From JBNKLG01 sp050292235 (GTDB lineage Bacteria; Pseudomonadota; Gammaproteobacteria; Chromatiales; Chromatiaceae), in contig JBNKLG010000001.1 of the NCBI GenBank assembly GCA_050292235.1, positions 62,001-126,000 of the forward strand: a stretch of DNA of 64,000 nucleotides. The letters run 5' to 3'. The position numbers were made by a program, and so were the translations under genes. Numbering within the stretch: the first letter of the stretch is position 1; every line of letters starts with the position of its first letter. Below the pieces are notes generated by a model. That model had not been told where the DNA came from, searched no databases, and was given only the letters and a program-made list of their open reading frames with translations. Of this stretch, positions 19,601-27,273 are shown one piece after another.

Positions 19601-22600
19601 GGCTTCGTGAGCACGCAAATGACTCTCAATTTCACCCGGCTCGACCCGAAAACCACGAATTTTTACCTGCTGATCGATACGCCCAAGATATTCGATATTG
19701 CCATTTTCTAAATAACGCCCAAGATCACCCGAGCGATACATCTTAGCGTCATCCTGTGCAGCAAAGGGATCACTAATAAAACGTTCACTCGTCAAATCCG
19801 GTTGATTCAAATAGGCCCTGGCAACACCGATACCACCAATATGAATTTCACCAGGGACACCAATAGGTACTACCTGTCCAGCCTTATCCAATAAATAGAT
19901 GGCAGTATTTATCAGGGCGCGACCAATGGGAGGTGTGTGCTGCTCGTTATTGTATAAATACATTGAGGCTACTACCGTTGCCTCAGTAGGCCCATAAGCA
20001 TTGAAAATCCGGCGATCTTTTGACCAGCGGGATAATAATTCAGAGCTGGCTGGTTCACCGCCAACGATCAGCGTATGCAGATCAGGTAAAAAGTCCACGC
20101 TTTCTATTGGTATGGTCGTCAATACGGATGGTGGAATAAGGGCAATAGATATTTTTCGCTGCTCCATCAATCGTAGCAGCGGCAGTCCAAACATTAACGA
20201 CTGTTGTTTGACCAGGTGCAAACAGGCTCCTGAACACAAAGCCAGTACGATTTCAAAAACTGAGGCATCAAAATTTAATGATGAAAATTGCAGGATTTGG
20301 TCGTTTTTTTGACTATTCAAATTCAGGATTAAATCCTGCGCCCGGATCAGGTTGCTCAAAGAGCGATGCTCAATTAGCACACCTTTAGGATTGCCTGTGG
20401 AACCCGAGGTATAAATCACATACGCCAGTTGCCTGGTATCAATAATCTTCTGGATATTTGTCCCTGAATGATGCTCGATATCCGGCCACTGGCTATCAAG
20501 ACAAACCCGTTGTACAGAAGTAGAGGGTATTTTTTTCTGCACGGACTGTTGTGTTACAACAATGGACAATGCCGTATCGTCCAGAATAAAGCGCAAACGT
20601 TTTTCGGGATAGGCCGGGTCCAGTGGTACATAAGCAGCGCCAGCCTTAAAAATTGCCAATATGGCAATGATCATCTCTATGGAACGCTCAATACAAATGC
20701 CAACCAACGTCTCATCTTGCACACCATGAGTGCATAAATAGCGAGCCAATTGATTGGCTTTGTGATTGAGCATGACATACGTCAGGCTTTGTTGTTCAAA
20801 ACAAACGGCCTGAGCCTGAGGCCGTTTCTGAGCCAGGTGCTCGACAAATTGATGCATACAAGGAATAATCGATGGCTTCTTAACATTGTCATTGTCAGAG
20901 CCAAACAATAAAAATTGCTGCTCTGACCGGCTCAGTAGGGGGATCTGCAACACTTTTTGACGGGGAGCCTCCAGCACAGCATCAAGTATAATAAGATAGT
21001 GCCTGAACATGCGTTCCATACTTGTTGCATCAAACAGCCCCTGATTATATTCCGTCTCTATACGCAGTCCCTGGTCCGTTTCATAAACATTAACCTCGAT
21101 ATCCATCTTGACCAGGCCGCTCACTACTCTGAAGGGCGAAAATGTTAGATGGGAAATTTCTGATACAGGAGTGGCATTGTTTTGCATAACAAACATGACC
21201 TGTACCAATGGATTCTGGGCTATATCCCGCTGTGGCTGCAAGGCATCTACCAGATCACCAAAGGGCAGATCCTGATGCTCATAGGCTTCCAGGGCCATTT
21301 GCTTAATAGCCGACAGCAAAGAAATAAAATCCGGCTCACCAGATAAATCACCACGCATGACCAGGGTATTGGTAAAAAAGCCGATCAGCGGCTCTATCTC
21401 GGTTCGATTTCTATTGGCTATGCCTGTCCCTACGGCAATATCATCCTGGCCACTATAGCGAGCGCAAAGTATCATAAAGATGGTCAATAGCAATATGAAC
21501 AGACTGACTTCCTGCTCTTGAGCAAGAGTCATAAGGGACAGCTGTTGCTCTGAATTAATGTAGCAATAATGTCTAGCGCCCTTGTTTAAAGTGCTTTTAG
21601 TACGTGGTCGATTCGGCAGCAGATTCAATACCGGCAGGTTTGCCAGTTGCTCTGTCCAATAATCCATTTGCCGCTTCAATCTGGCACCACTGAGCCAACT
21701 TCTCTGCCACAGGGAAAAATCACTATATTGAATAGGCAATGGTGCTAAAGATGGGGGTTCATTGGTGATAATTGATTTGTATAGGCTGGTCAATTCATGA
21801 AATAAGATTCCCATGGACCAGCCATCAGTGATTATATGATGCAAGACAGTTAACATCACATAGTGTTGTTCAGATAATCGATATAATTCGACCCGGATTA
21901 ATGGCAAGTTGGTAATGTCAAACGGTTTAAGCGTTTGTACATAAATTAACTGTTCAAGCTGTTTCTGCTGTTGTTCCTGATGGGCGGAAATATCCGTAAT
22001 GGAAATAGTCAGTTTAAAATCATCCGCAATATGTTGTACCACCTGATTATTGCGATAACTAAATCGAGTCCGTAAAATTTCATGTCGCTCAATCAGCTTG
22101 TTCAAACTTTTTATCAGCACAATAATATTCAGATCACCCTGGATATCCACACTGACCGGGACATTATATTGTGGGTTTTTGGGTGCCAGCTGAAATAAAA
22201 ACCATAAGCGTTCCTGACCGATGGACAGGCGCGGAAGATGGATTGAATCCCGCGGCTGTATGGGGAATGGTGTATCCTGACGCGGTTTGCGTTTTTCCAG
22301 TAACTTGGCAACTTCAGCAATAGTTGGTGATTTAAAAATATGTTGTACCGTCAGTTCAAAATGAAATTGCTCATGCACACGAGAGGCAAACATGATTGCC
22401 AATAATGAGTTACCACCCAGTTGAAAAAAATTGTCATGCACGCCCGGTCGGCTAATCGAAAGAATATCCTGCCACAAACAGGCCAATTGTCGTTCTGTTT
22501 CCGAAGCGGGTGGCACAAAGCGATCGTGATTTACTGACTTATCGACCTGCTCATCCAATAGTTGTTTGAAATCAACCTGCCCCTTATCATTCAGAGGTAA

Positions 22601-25600
22601 TTGTTGTACTCTAAGTGGGCGACATCTGGAGTCAACACCATAACTATCTGGTATGGTGAGCTTATTAAGCTGTTTATAGCTCAAATATCGTTTGCCTCCA
22701 GAATGGTTGGTAAAATAAACACTCAACTCCTGTTTGTTGTCGCTGCTACCAAGCACCTGGGGGGCAATTCGAGTGCTACTACCGTTTACACCTATCAGTA
22801 AAAACGGGTATTGGTGATGCAGGGCCACAAGTAACGAAGCTATGGCCTGATGTTGGCTTATTTCATAAAATTCGGGATCAGTTTTCGGATTGTTCCGAGT
22901 GGATTTACCTTGAACCGATTCATGCCACCTGCTCCAGGCAAAACAAAAACTGTTTATCGCCTTATGTTGATTCTGGTAACGCGAAAAGCTGTTTAAAAAG
23001 GTATTGGCTGCAGCTTCTGCCCCGTTTTTTTTACTACTAAAATGGCTGCTGACAGAAGAAAAATGGATAAATAATCTTTTATCCGCACAATTATCCGCAC
23101 GGCGGAGTAATAATTGATGCAAGACCCAGGCACCCATCACTTTGGGGCGTAATACTTGTGAGAGAGTCGTTATTGTCTCATCCTTAAGCAAACGCTGAGA
23201 CTTACTTCCAGCCAGATGAATTACACCATCCAGCGTAGCATGCCAGTTCCGTTCGGCGCATTGAATGATGTTTTCCAGCTGCTGCTGATCGCACACATCC
23301 ACTGGATGATAAACAAATGCCCCATCAAACTGGCGCAGAAATTCTACCGCTTGCTGTTTTTGCCTGATACGCTTATCCGCTTGTTTGGTCAATATAGTGT
23401 CGGCAATAACACTGCGTCCGATAATGATCAGACGGGCCTGATAACGTTCCAGAAGCATTTGTGATACCGCCAGTCCCACATGTCCCAGGCCACCACTGAT
23501 CAAGTACACGCCATGACTTTTAAAGGGCAGGTCGGTTTTCCTGGATGGTTGAAAGTCGGGCTGTTTAAAGCGTTTGACAAAGCGTTGCTTCTGGCGATAA
23601 GCCACTTCCTGCTCGTGACAAATGGCTTTTATTTCCTGCAGGATACTCTGGCCATTTTGTTCCTTATTTGCTATGGCCATATCGATATGACGACAATTCA
23701 GCCACGGGACTTCCTGGGATAAGGTTCTGATTAGACCGGGCAGGCCTGAGCTGTCATAAAAGGGTTTGTCGTCTCTATTAATAAACTGTGTGTCGTTGGT
23801 AATGATATAGCATTGAACATTGTGTTCATTATCATGATATTTGATCAGGCTCTGGCTCAACAACAGAAAGTTACACATTACCCATTTCTGGCTATGTTCC
23901 AGATCAGTCAGACTGCGAATATTTTCAGTTGCCTTATAATTCCATAGGTGTACGATCTGCGTGATTTTTTGATGATGACTGACCAGACTGCTAAACAATA
24001 GATGAAAATGCTCACGATTGCTTGCATCAATGCGATACTGGTGCCGATTGATCTGCTCATAATCATTACCGCTCTCAACCAAAATACATTCATGAGTTTT
24101 ACCCAGCTCTTTGGCCAGATAACGCCCCAGCCCCTGCTCATCCATAAAGATTAAATAAGGGCCTGATGGATAATTATTACGTATGAGCTGGGTCTGTTTG
24201 ACTACCCACCTGATCTGATAAAACCAGTTAGGCAGAGTATTTTCATTGTGAGATAAACGATCAATGTCAGCCAGGATATCAACGTAGTGCCCTTGTAGAA
24301 GCTGTTCCTTTAGTTTGCTACGCTGCACTTTACCACTGGTGGTTTTGGGAAACTGCACTTCCGTTATAGGAATAATCAGGCTGGGGTTGACCCCAAGATT
24401 CAAACTAACTTGAGTTTTGATGGTTTCCAGTAAATCGATATTGCGTTGTAGATCCTTGCGTACAGGAACAAAGAAAATGACCAGCTGTTCGGTATCCGAT
24501 TCGGTATTTATCCCTACTGCAGCGACAAAGGTGGCTCGGACACCTGCTATTTCATCGACCACTGATTCAATATCGGTACAATAATAATTTGCTCCATAGA
24601 TTACTATGAGTTCTTTTTCTCGACCGGTAATGGTCAATTGACCATCCAGCAAAAAACCCAGATCACCGGTATTGTACCAGTCGTCCTCTGTGAACGCCTG
24701 TCTATTAGCCACATCATTGTGCACATAGCCCGGCATAATGGTCATGCCTTTTAGCTGCACCCGGCCAATTCTGTTTTCCGTCAACAGGTGATTTTTTTTA
24801 TCGACAATACGAATCGACACGCCGGGTGATGGAGGACCTTGCACAATAAAGGCACTGGTGTTCTCAGTCTCTTGCGAGACCCGGAACAAATGACTTTGAA
24901 ATGAACCTTTGTCAATGTGATATACGTGTTTGGTGAGTTCAAAATCATTGCAAAAGGTTACAGCTGTACCTGCTTCGGCCATACCATAGGCCGGCTGTAC
25001 TGCGTTAGTGTTAAGCTGGAAGGCTTTTGTTAGATGAAGAAAGTCACGCACTACTGGCAATGTTACCTGCTCACCGGCGTTACAAAACACTTTTACGCAG
25101 GACAGGTCCCAGGTTTTATGAGGATGCTTTAGTAGGCAGTCATTGATGCGCTTATAACCGAAATTTGCACACCAGGTATGACTTACCTGATAGTGTTGCA
25201 GATAGTCCAGCCATAGGATCGGATCGTTGAGGATTAAGTTAGTTGGCACCTGAATCTGGCGCATCCCCAAATACACATCGCGCACATGATACATCAATAA
25301 TGGACCGACATGATCCATGGGTAACCAGTTCAGACTGATATCTGAGCACTGGTAATGATTTACCTGTGTGGCAGCCTGAATATGTGCGATCACCGCCCGA
25401 TGTGTCTCGGGAATACACTTGGATACGCCCGTGGTGCCCGATGAGAGCTGTAGAAAGGCAATATCGTCAGGCTGACTCTGATGCAAGGAACTTGCCGGTT
25501 TAGCCTGGTGCAATTGGCTGACAGACCATTTCGTCAGATGCTCTATGGCATACAATGATTGGAAGTTGTCCAATCTAAGCGATAGGTTGTCATCACAAAT

Positions 25601-26518
25601 CAGTACCGGTTGTTTCAATAATAACCAGGCGTTAAACAATTTATCCAGTACACCATTTTTGCTTTCATAGCTTGGTGCTATAGCCACCGTTAGCGGGGTT
25701 ATACCGGCCAGCAGGCAAGCCCAAAAGGCAGCAATAAAATCCTCCAGTTTCTCCAGCTGCAAAATTACTATGTCATGTGCCTGCAGGCCACGGTCTGTCA
25801 AACCGTTTGCGATCTTGCTGGCCTGTATAGACAAGTCACTATAACTGACAAATTCGTCCGAACCATCCTGCTGAACATAGACAATACCGCTGCTTAGGTG
25901 CTTCTGAGCCCGTAATAGAGCCTCCGATAACGTGCCAGGCAGCGACGCATCGATAGATAATGGCCCACCATCAGTGATAGCAGGGACCTCCGAGGCCTCT
26001 CCCTCTTTAAGTGCTGGCGAAGCCATTTGCTTGGCATGGGTTTTACCAGGCGACTGTGGGCATAATTGCGACAGATGCAGGACTTGGCTTTGCAAGCTTC
26101 TATCTCGTTTCACTAAGGCATAGTGTCGTGTATCGCTCATCCTTTGTAAGCGATCTTGCCAACGCTGTACCAAATCATCATCAATAACCGATACTGATTC
26201 TAAACTCGCATCATGCACATGGCCCTGTTTATCAAGCGGCATACGGGTGATGCAGACATAGCCGTCCGGCACCGGTTTACCTGGCCGTTGGGTGATAATA
26301 AACTGGTGCAGTCTATCTATATCAATGTCATCATTGATAACAATATAGGCGATTAGGCGTGGTATCTTCTTATTCTGTTTCTGCTGGGATTGTTTCATCA
26401 GTACCCGCGCATCGATAACGGCAGGAAATGATAAAATAATATGTTCAATGTTTTCGGGATGTACGGTATGATTGTGTATGACTAAGTTACGTTTTGTGTT
26501 TACTTCAAGAACTTTCAT
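13667..26518 (-). CDS. Hybrid NRPS-PKS megasynthase with starter ligase and thioesterase
   Basis: One 4283-aa assembly line. Domains: adenylation C-subdomain-like piece (1-120); acyl/aryl-AMP ligase (about 195-745, SSGTTGVSK, YNTGDLG, SGKVQR); KR1 (about 780-1250; catalytic Tyr replaced by E1168); carrier (S1371); condensation (HHIITDG, H1560-G1566); adenylation (about 1865-2390); carrier (S2447); ketosynthase (C2683, H2819, H2861); acyltransferase (GHSLGEY S3135; HAYH 3231-3234, malonyl-like); KR2 (Y3817 present); carrier (S3963); thioesterase (GASLG S4096, H4253). Predicted product: starter acid, one amino acid, one ketoreduced malonate unit, then release. The adenylation code reads D-A-F-L-I-G-A-V-V-K, suggesting a hydrophobic, perhaps aromatic residue. 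A strong ribosome site (AAGGAAGGTG) precedes the ATG. The gene is visibly more AT-rich than its neighbours. No phosphopantetheinyl transferase or exporter lies nearby. Confidence 0.93.
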   Translation of the reverse strand: MKVLEVNTKRNLVIHNHTVHPENIEHIILSFPAVIDARVLMKQSQQKQNKKIPRLIAYIVINDDIDIDRLHQFIITQRPGKPVPDGYVCITRMPLDKQGHVHDASLESVSVIDDDLVQRWQDRLQRMSDTRHYALVKRDRSLQSQVLHLSQLCPQSPGKTHAKQMASPALKEGEASEVPAITDGGPLSIDASLPGTLSEALLRAQKHLSSGIVYVQQDGSDEFVSYSDLSIQASKIANGLTDRGLQAHDIVILQLEKLEDFIAAFWACLLAGITPLTVAIAPSYESKNGVLDKLFNAWLLLKQPVLICDDNLSLRLDNFQSLYAIEHLTKWSVSQLHQAKPASSLHQSQPDDIAFLQLSSGTTGVSKCIPETHRAVIAHIQAATQVNHYQCSDISLNWLPMDHVGPLLMYHVRDVYLGMRQIQVPTNLILNDPILWLDYLQHYQVSHTWCANFGYKRINDCLLKHPHKTWDLSCVKVFCNAGEQVTLPVVRDFLHLTKAFQLNTNAVQPAYGMAEAGTAVTFCNDFELTKHVYHIDKGSFQSHLFRVSQETENTSAFIVQGPPSPGVSIRIVDKKNHLLTENRIGRVQLKGMTIMPGYVHNDVANRQAFTEDDWYNTGDLGFLLDGQLTITGREKELIVIYGANYYCTDIESVVDEIAGVRATFVAAVGINTESDTEQLVIFFVPVRKDLQRNIDLLETIKTQVSLNLGVNPSLIIPITEVQFPKTTSGKVQRSKLKEQLLQGHYVDILADIDRLSHNENTLPNWFYQIRWVVKQTQLIRNNYPSGPYLIFMDEQGLGRYLAKELGKTHECILVESGNDYEQINRHQYRIDASNREHFHLLFSSLVSHHQKITQIVHLWNYKATENIRSLTDLEHSQKWVMCNFLLLSQSLIKYHDNEHNVQCYIITNDTQFINRDDKPFYDSSGLPGLIRTLSQEVPWLNCRHIDMAIANKEQNGQSILQEIKAICHEQEVAYRQKQRFVKRFKQPDFQPSRKTDLPFKSHGVYLISGGLGHVGLAVSQMLLERYQARLIIIGRSVIADTILTKQADKRIRQKQQAVEFLRQFDGAFVYHPVDVCDQQQLENIIQCAERNWHATLDGVIHLAGSKSQRLLKDETITTLSQVLRPKVMGAWVLHQLLLRRADNCADKRLFIHFSSVSSHFSSKKNGAEAAANTFLNSFSRYQNQHKAINSFCFAWSRWHESVQGKSTRNNPKTDPEFYEISQHQAIASLLVALHHQYPFLLIGVNGSSTRIAPQVLGSSDNKQELSVYFTNHSGGKRYLSYKQLNKLTIPDSYGVDSRCRPLRVQQLPLNDKGQVDFKQLLDEQVDKSVNHDRFVPPASETERQLACLWQDILSISRPGVHDNFFQLGGNSLLAIMFASRVHEQFHFELTVQHIFKSPTIAEVAKLLEKRKPRQDTPFPIQPRDSIHLPRLSIGQERLWFLFQLAPKNPQYNVPVSVDIQGDLNIIVLIKSLNKLIERHEILRTRFSYRNNQVVQHIADDFKLTISITDISAHQEQQQKQLEQLIYVQTLKPFDITNLPLIRVELYRLSEQHYVMLTVLHHIITDGWSMGILFHELTSLYKSIITNEPPSLAPLPIQYSDFSLWQRSWLSGARLKRQMDYWTEQLANLPVLNLLPNRPRTKSTLNKGARHYCYINSEQQLSLMTLAQEQEVSLFILLLTIFMILCARYSGQDDIAVGTGIANRNRTEIEPLIGFFTNTLVMRGDLSGEPDFISLLSAIKQMALEAYEHQDLPFGDLVDALQPQRDIAQNPLVQVMFVMQNNATPVSEISHLTFSPFRVVSGLVKMDIEVNVYETDQGLRIETEYNQGLFDATSMERMFRHYLIILDAVLEAPRQKVLQIPLLSRSEQQFLLFGSDNDNVKKPSIIPCMHQFVEHLAQKRPQAQAVCFEQQSLTYVMLNHKANQLARYLCTHGVQDETLVGICIERSIEMIIAILAIFKAGAAYVPLDPAYPEKRLRFILDDTALSIVVTQQSVQKKIPSTSVQRVCLDSQWPDIEHHSGTNIQKIIDTRQLAYVIYTSGSTGNPKGVLIEHRSLSNLIRAQDLILNLNSQKNDQILQFSSLNFDASVFEIVLALCSGACLHLVKQQSLMFGLPLLRLMEQRKISIALIPPSVLTTIPIESVDFLPDLHTLIVGGEPASSELLSRWSKDRRIFNAYGPTEATVVASMYLYNNEQHTPPIGRALINTAIYLLDKAGQVVPIGVPGEIHIGGIGVARAYLNQPDLTSERFISDPFAAQDDAKMYRSGDLGRYLENGNIEYLGRIDQQVKIRGFRVEPGEIESHLRAHEAIDAAFVDVNKYESNNPFLEAFVTQKSDRTIEHDELIAQLRAYLKETLPAHMLPSAIHVIDNIPLTVNGKLDYSQLSRDNMLDMTDELTESVPSDTESTDSVSGIVNYEQTQAIIIQVICRQLQLQKVSIHSHFFDELGANSLGMVHIHKQLEQQLHQKISLINLFEYPSIAQLTQYLVMGSDAFEQDQLLRKKMPERVNKKQTKAVAIIGMAGRFPGADNVETFWHNIKQGKELIQEFTREQLLDAGVDKSLIDDLNYVPRKGALDGVENFDAQFFNFTPKEASITDPQQRLFLEATWEAFEHAGYDPYNYPGTVGIMGGQGSTNTYYQKNLQFCDYSRDVVSDYQVNLNNSADFLCTRVAYKLNLQGLAATIQSACSTSLVPSIMGYQALINDQADLIVAGGSAISLPAKSGYLYQEGMILSPDGHCRTFDAAAQGTVPGNATGVVLLKRLEDAIRDGDTIYAIIRGAAFNNDGDRKVGFTASGLDGQTRVIREALKTANVSPESISYVEAHGTATPLGDPIEIRALTKAWYSHTHKNKKGYCAIGSVKTNIGHCDAAAGVSGLIKTVCSLYHKQIAPSLHFHSANPQIDFSNSPFYVNTKLCDWPTGDTFRRAAVSSFGMGGTNAHMILEEAPKRKISDPGKDWLLFISSAKTPTALQTMQQRLLAHLQTHPEQNPADVAYTAQVGRHAYQHRQFFICQNRSSTIRHLAKNTQLKIISGELRAEKTPKVIFVFPGQGAQYINMGKQLYHSELLFREQVDRCADILTPLLKQDIRSLLYPEHGQNTQVAQQQLKQTQNAQIVVFVIEYAMANLLMAWGIQPAMVAGHSLGEYSAACITGVMTLEQALRIVTTRARLMQAMPRGSMLAVPLSEQAIQAYLVSGVDMAAINSAERCVVSGPDLLIQDLKAQLRSHGIDARLLHTSHAYHSAMMEPMQASLHDALESINFKAPRVPLISSINGQPIQHMDRSYWVSQIRETVRFTNVLDTIYQIPNSIVLEIGPGNTLSSFARSYQHNANSRPVINTMRHATEKDSDIACLLRALGQLWVHGVSPDWQALYRGELRHRVAIPCYPFERKPYWVATPAPEECLKKNTALNKQADISDWFYVPTWQRTEQLSFLGTEFDKTLRWLVFVDQQGVAEHLIQYLQKHRQQVIVVSASTGFAQQGETIAINPASQTDYRKMMAAITEKGWRIDRIVHCWSLNKAQPDSSTQEQIHYYQHHGFNSLVYLLQAFDKNTQWSELLLQVVTDTLFAVTGTEHIEPAQATLLGAIKVIPQEYPQLRCYHNDIVLADWRKDADTIALSVLAEPVQECRLSAYRNGYRWTTAYDSLRLPIKQQGLRLKQQGVYLITGGLGGMGLTLAGYLAKNYRARLILLSRKQLPERHLWADWLQTHERQDVTSQAIGQIEQLENSGAQVLVVSADVSDYAQLQAALQQSLSRFGCVNGVIHAAGIAKVQMIDGLTAPIIEHSLVAKVQGTLLVHKVFGDQALDFMLLCSSLSTQLGGLGLSAYCAANAFLDTFALQHKKRHAYPIISLDWEGWSEVGMAVADQQLFASVNEFALSCAEGIQVFSRLINHDFPQIIISSADLTKRISDIARRLSAVSAPEAVQSIPPVTHSQSHPPTTPFEQAIADIWSDSLGIEQPGIHDDFFESGGDSLSAVQMISRLRDVLKLDLAPHSLIDHATINALAELMIQQQDTSQRLSPLLVPLKSIRSDQPPLFLIHPVGGSVYIYRDLASTIAGDVPIYGIQAQGWDGTAKPLTSIDDMARHYVTIIRQAQPEGPYQLGGASLGGVIAFEMAQQLLSQGETIDLLCMMDTPGTGHMPRDVFHNDVDILLYLLNLSNHANESFCEQLATLESDEQLQYFIDKQNNMNSPAFPDIEQLRHFLALFKINAQALQNYRSSHYQGSILFFVATEKDAVNSQNPQEAWAQVAEGGVEVVPVSGNHITMNYQPNVTTIAKRLEWVLAKHQKPSVCM

Positions 26519-27012
26519 TCACCTTCCTTTTTCATGTGGCCGATTAGGGCTTTGATGACGCTTCTACGTCTGGGGCTTTGGCGGCGGTGCTTTTTGTCTT
26601 TCTCGTCCTGACTGCACTGGTCTGGCAGCATGTATTTGCAATGGGGCTGCGGAGGGTTTTCTGCCCCCAGTAGCCTTTCGACGATAGCGCTTTTGATGGG
26701 AACGTCAGTATCCATTTTGGTATGCGCTAACGATCAGATGAGGCTGTCTTCGTCATAGGGATTTCCTGGCAGGCTGTAGACTTTGTGGCCTTTGTGAGGC
26801 CGCTTGGCAAGGGTCAGTTCATGGCTCAGGGATTGAACGGGTTGTTTCCACTCGGCGCTCTTGGGTTCAATGTCCCGTACAATCCGGCCAAGACGGCTTT
26901 TTAGTTGCCAGGGCATGTGCTTGCAGTGGTGGGCATGGGAGTGACGGCTGGCTTGAATCGCCAAGCGTTTGCCAATCCTGCTGAGCATGCCGTCTACCTT
27001 AATGTGATTCAA
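26515..27012 (-). pseudogene. Remnant of an IS5-type transposase
   Basis: Two broken reading frames match one transposase. Piece 1 (27012-26734) has QLKSRLGRIVRDIEPKS and HKGHKVYSL, then jumps straight to LPGNPYDEDSL. In complete relatives those two are separated by some tens of residues that include a CIGKGKA-type block, so an internal deletion is present. Piece 2 (26715-26515) ends in RRRSVIKALIGHMKKEGE, the conserved region near the C-terminus (RRRSAIEPVIGHMK in intact members). Its stop codon overlaps the ATG of the NRPS-PKS gene. No terminal inverted repeats could be identified. It cannot encode an active enzyme. Confidence 0.75.
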
Positions 27013-27273
27013 TTAACCCAAAACGCTCTGGTTTATATTTGGCAAAGTATAAGCTTTTCATTGCATTTCGGTGGGGGGTGAGACGAACTAGGGCCCTGAT
27101 GAAAAGCGTGCGTTGCCCAAACAGATCCTGCACTACCGCTTCGCTTTCCCAGCAAGCGGCCAGGAGATCGATGCAGAAACGCCAAATGCATCGCACCCGG
27201 AACAGGGACGAGCCGTAGCGGTCTATTTTTGAATGATGAGAATTGCGCTTTGCTTTGAGAGATGGCCTTAGAG
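27013..27273. other. Non-coding spacer next to the transposase remnant
   Basis: Short open frames exist here but none has a ribosome site, recognisable motif or plausible composition. It may be further IS debris. No promoter for the NRPS-PKS gene could be picked with confidence; a TATACT hexamer occurs on the minus strand near 27050 without a good -35. Confidence 0.4.
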
